Assembly (NCBI GenBank): GCA_964535125.1
Contig: CAZHSN010000109.1
Location: 1-13,213 of the forward strand
Length of the DNA: 13,213 nt
Direction of reading: 5' to 3'
From: CAZHSN01 sp964535125
GTDB taxonomy: Bacteria; Armatimonadota; HRBIN16
Shown one piece after another: positions 12,957-13,213 of the stretch. A program made the position numbers and the translations under genes. The notes beneath the pieces are model-generated. The model saw only the letters and a program-made list of their open reading frames with translations. It was not told the DNA's origin and did not search any database. Numbering within the stretch: position 1 is the stretch's first letter; each line of letters opens with the position of its first letter.

Positions 12957-13213
12957 ATGCCGGAAGTGGACGTACGCGAAGAGAAGAACTACCACTTGGA
13001 TACGCCGCAGACCTCATCTGTCTATCCCTTGAAGGGATGCAACAACCTGGACTGGGGGTTGAAGAACCGGCTGTCTCAAATATTCGACCCCGCCACCAAC
13101 CGTACCGTGATGCTGGCGATCGATCATGGATACTTCCAGGGCCCCACCACAGGACTGGAACGCATCGACGTTAACATCGTGCCGCTGCTGCCCTATGCCG
13201 ACACACTGATGCT
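12957..13213 (+). CDS. lsrF: LsrF-like thiolase/aldolase, 5' part only
   Basis: The window holds the first 85 codons, and the frame is open to the edge. The protein belongs to the DeoC/FbaB/LacD class I aldolase group and is closest to LsrF, 3-hydroxy-5-phosphonooxypentane-2,4-dione thiolase. That enzyme splits the phosphorylated AI-2 product into acetyl-CoA and dihydroxyacetone phosphate. The match is strong across the visible part: LKGCNNLDWGLKNRLSQIF (25-43), TVMLAIDHGYFQGPTTGLER (50-69) and the spacing between them follow E. coli LsrF as I remember it. The Schiff-base lysine lies beyond the window and cannot be checked. The gene is divergent from the SIS regulator and shares its operator. 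No LsrK, LsrG or LsrB genes are seen, so it probably serves this sugar operon as a thiolase or aldolase on a phosphorylated deoxyketose derivative rather than AI-2. Confidence 0.88.
   Translation, partial: MPEVDVREEKNYHLDTPQTSSVYPLKGCNNLDWGLKNRLSQIFDPATNRTVMLAIDHGYFQGPTTGLERIDVNIVPLLPYADTLM

Overview
This window looks like part of the chromosome of a GC-rich bacterium. A chloroflexotal or similar free-living carbohydrate degrader is my best but weak guess. It rests on GC-rich codon use, a GTG start, and a GC-rich palindrome (202-223) of a type I associate with Chloroflexota genomes. There is no rRNA, tRNA, CRISPR array or transposase to fix the taxonomy.

Layout. Positions 1-661 hold no convincing gene, but contain palindromes, three adjacent perfect hairpins and an AT-rich promoter-like stretch. 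A sugar-type sodium:solute symporter follows on the + strand (662-2263). From 12857 down to 2264 every gene lies on the - strand, with overlaps or short gaps that indicate one long operon. In transcription order it holds: an RpiR/MurR-family SIS regulator, a RuBisCO-like protein (RLP), a rhamnulokinase-family FGGY kinase, a TIM-barrel sugar isomerase, the alpha and beta subunits of a TPP-dependent 2-oxoacid/acetoin dehydrogenase E1, a GH4 NAD/metal-dependent glycosidase, an aldo/keto reductase, and a polytopic membrane protein with a sensor-like soluble domain. The last gene meets the symporter tail to tail with no base between the stop codons. Divergent from the regulator, a + strand gene starts at 12957 and leaves the window. 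Its 85 visible residues closely match LsrF, the thiolase that ends autoinducer-2 catabolism.

How the genes may work together. Uptake (symporter), glycoside cleavage (GH4), aldose-ketose isomerisation (TIM barrel) and C1 phosphorylation (RhaB-like kinase) give the front half of a deoxysugar pathway, most likely for L-rhamnose or a relative. The normal next enzyme, rhamnulose-1-phosphate aldolase (RhaD), is not in the window. An RLP and an LsrF-type enzyme sit where it would be expected. Characterised RLPs such as MtnW and the Rhodospirillum rubrum RLP act on 1-phosphorylated terminal-deoxy ketoses, and LsrF cleaves a phosphorylated hydroxy-diketone with CoA. The cluster may therefore encode an undescribed deoxyketose-phosphate route: enolisation or isomerisation by the RLP, then thiolytic or aldol cleavage. 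The aldo/keto reductase and E1 pair would handle C2-C3 products. The pathway is inference; the gene families are clear.

Control is unusually readable. Two TTGACA-type promoters with 17-bp spacers face each other within 34 bp between the regulator and the LsrF gene. A perfect TGTAA-N5-TTACA inverted repeat between them is the obvious operator for the SIS regulator.
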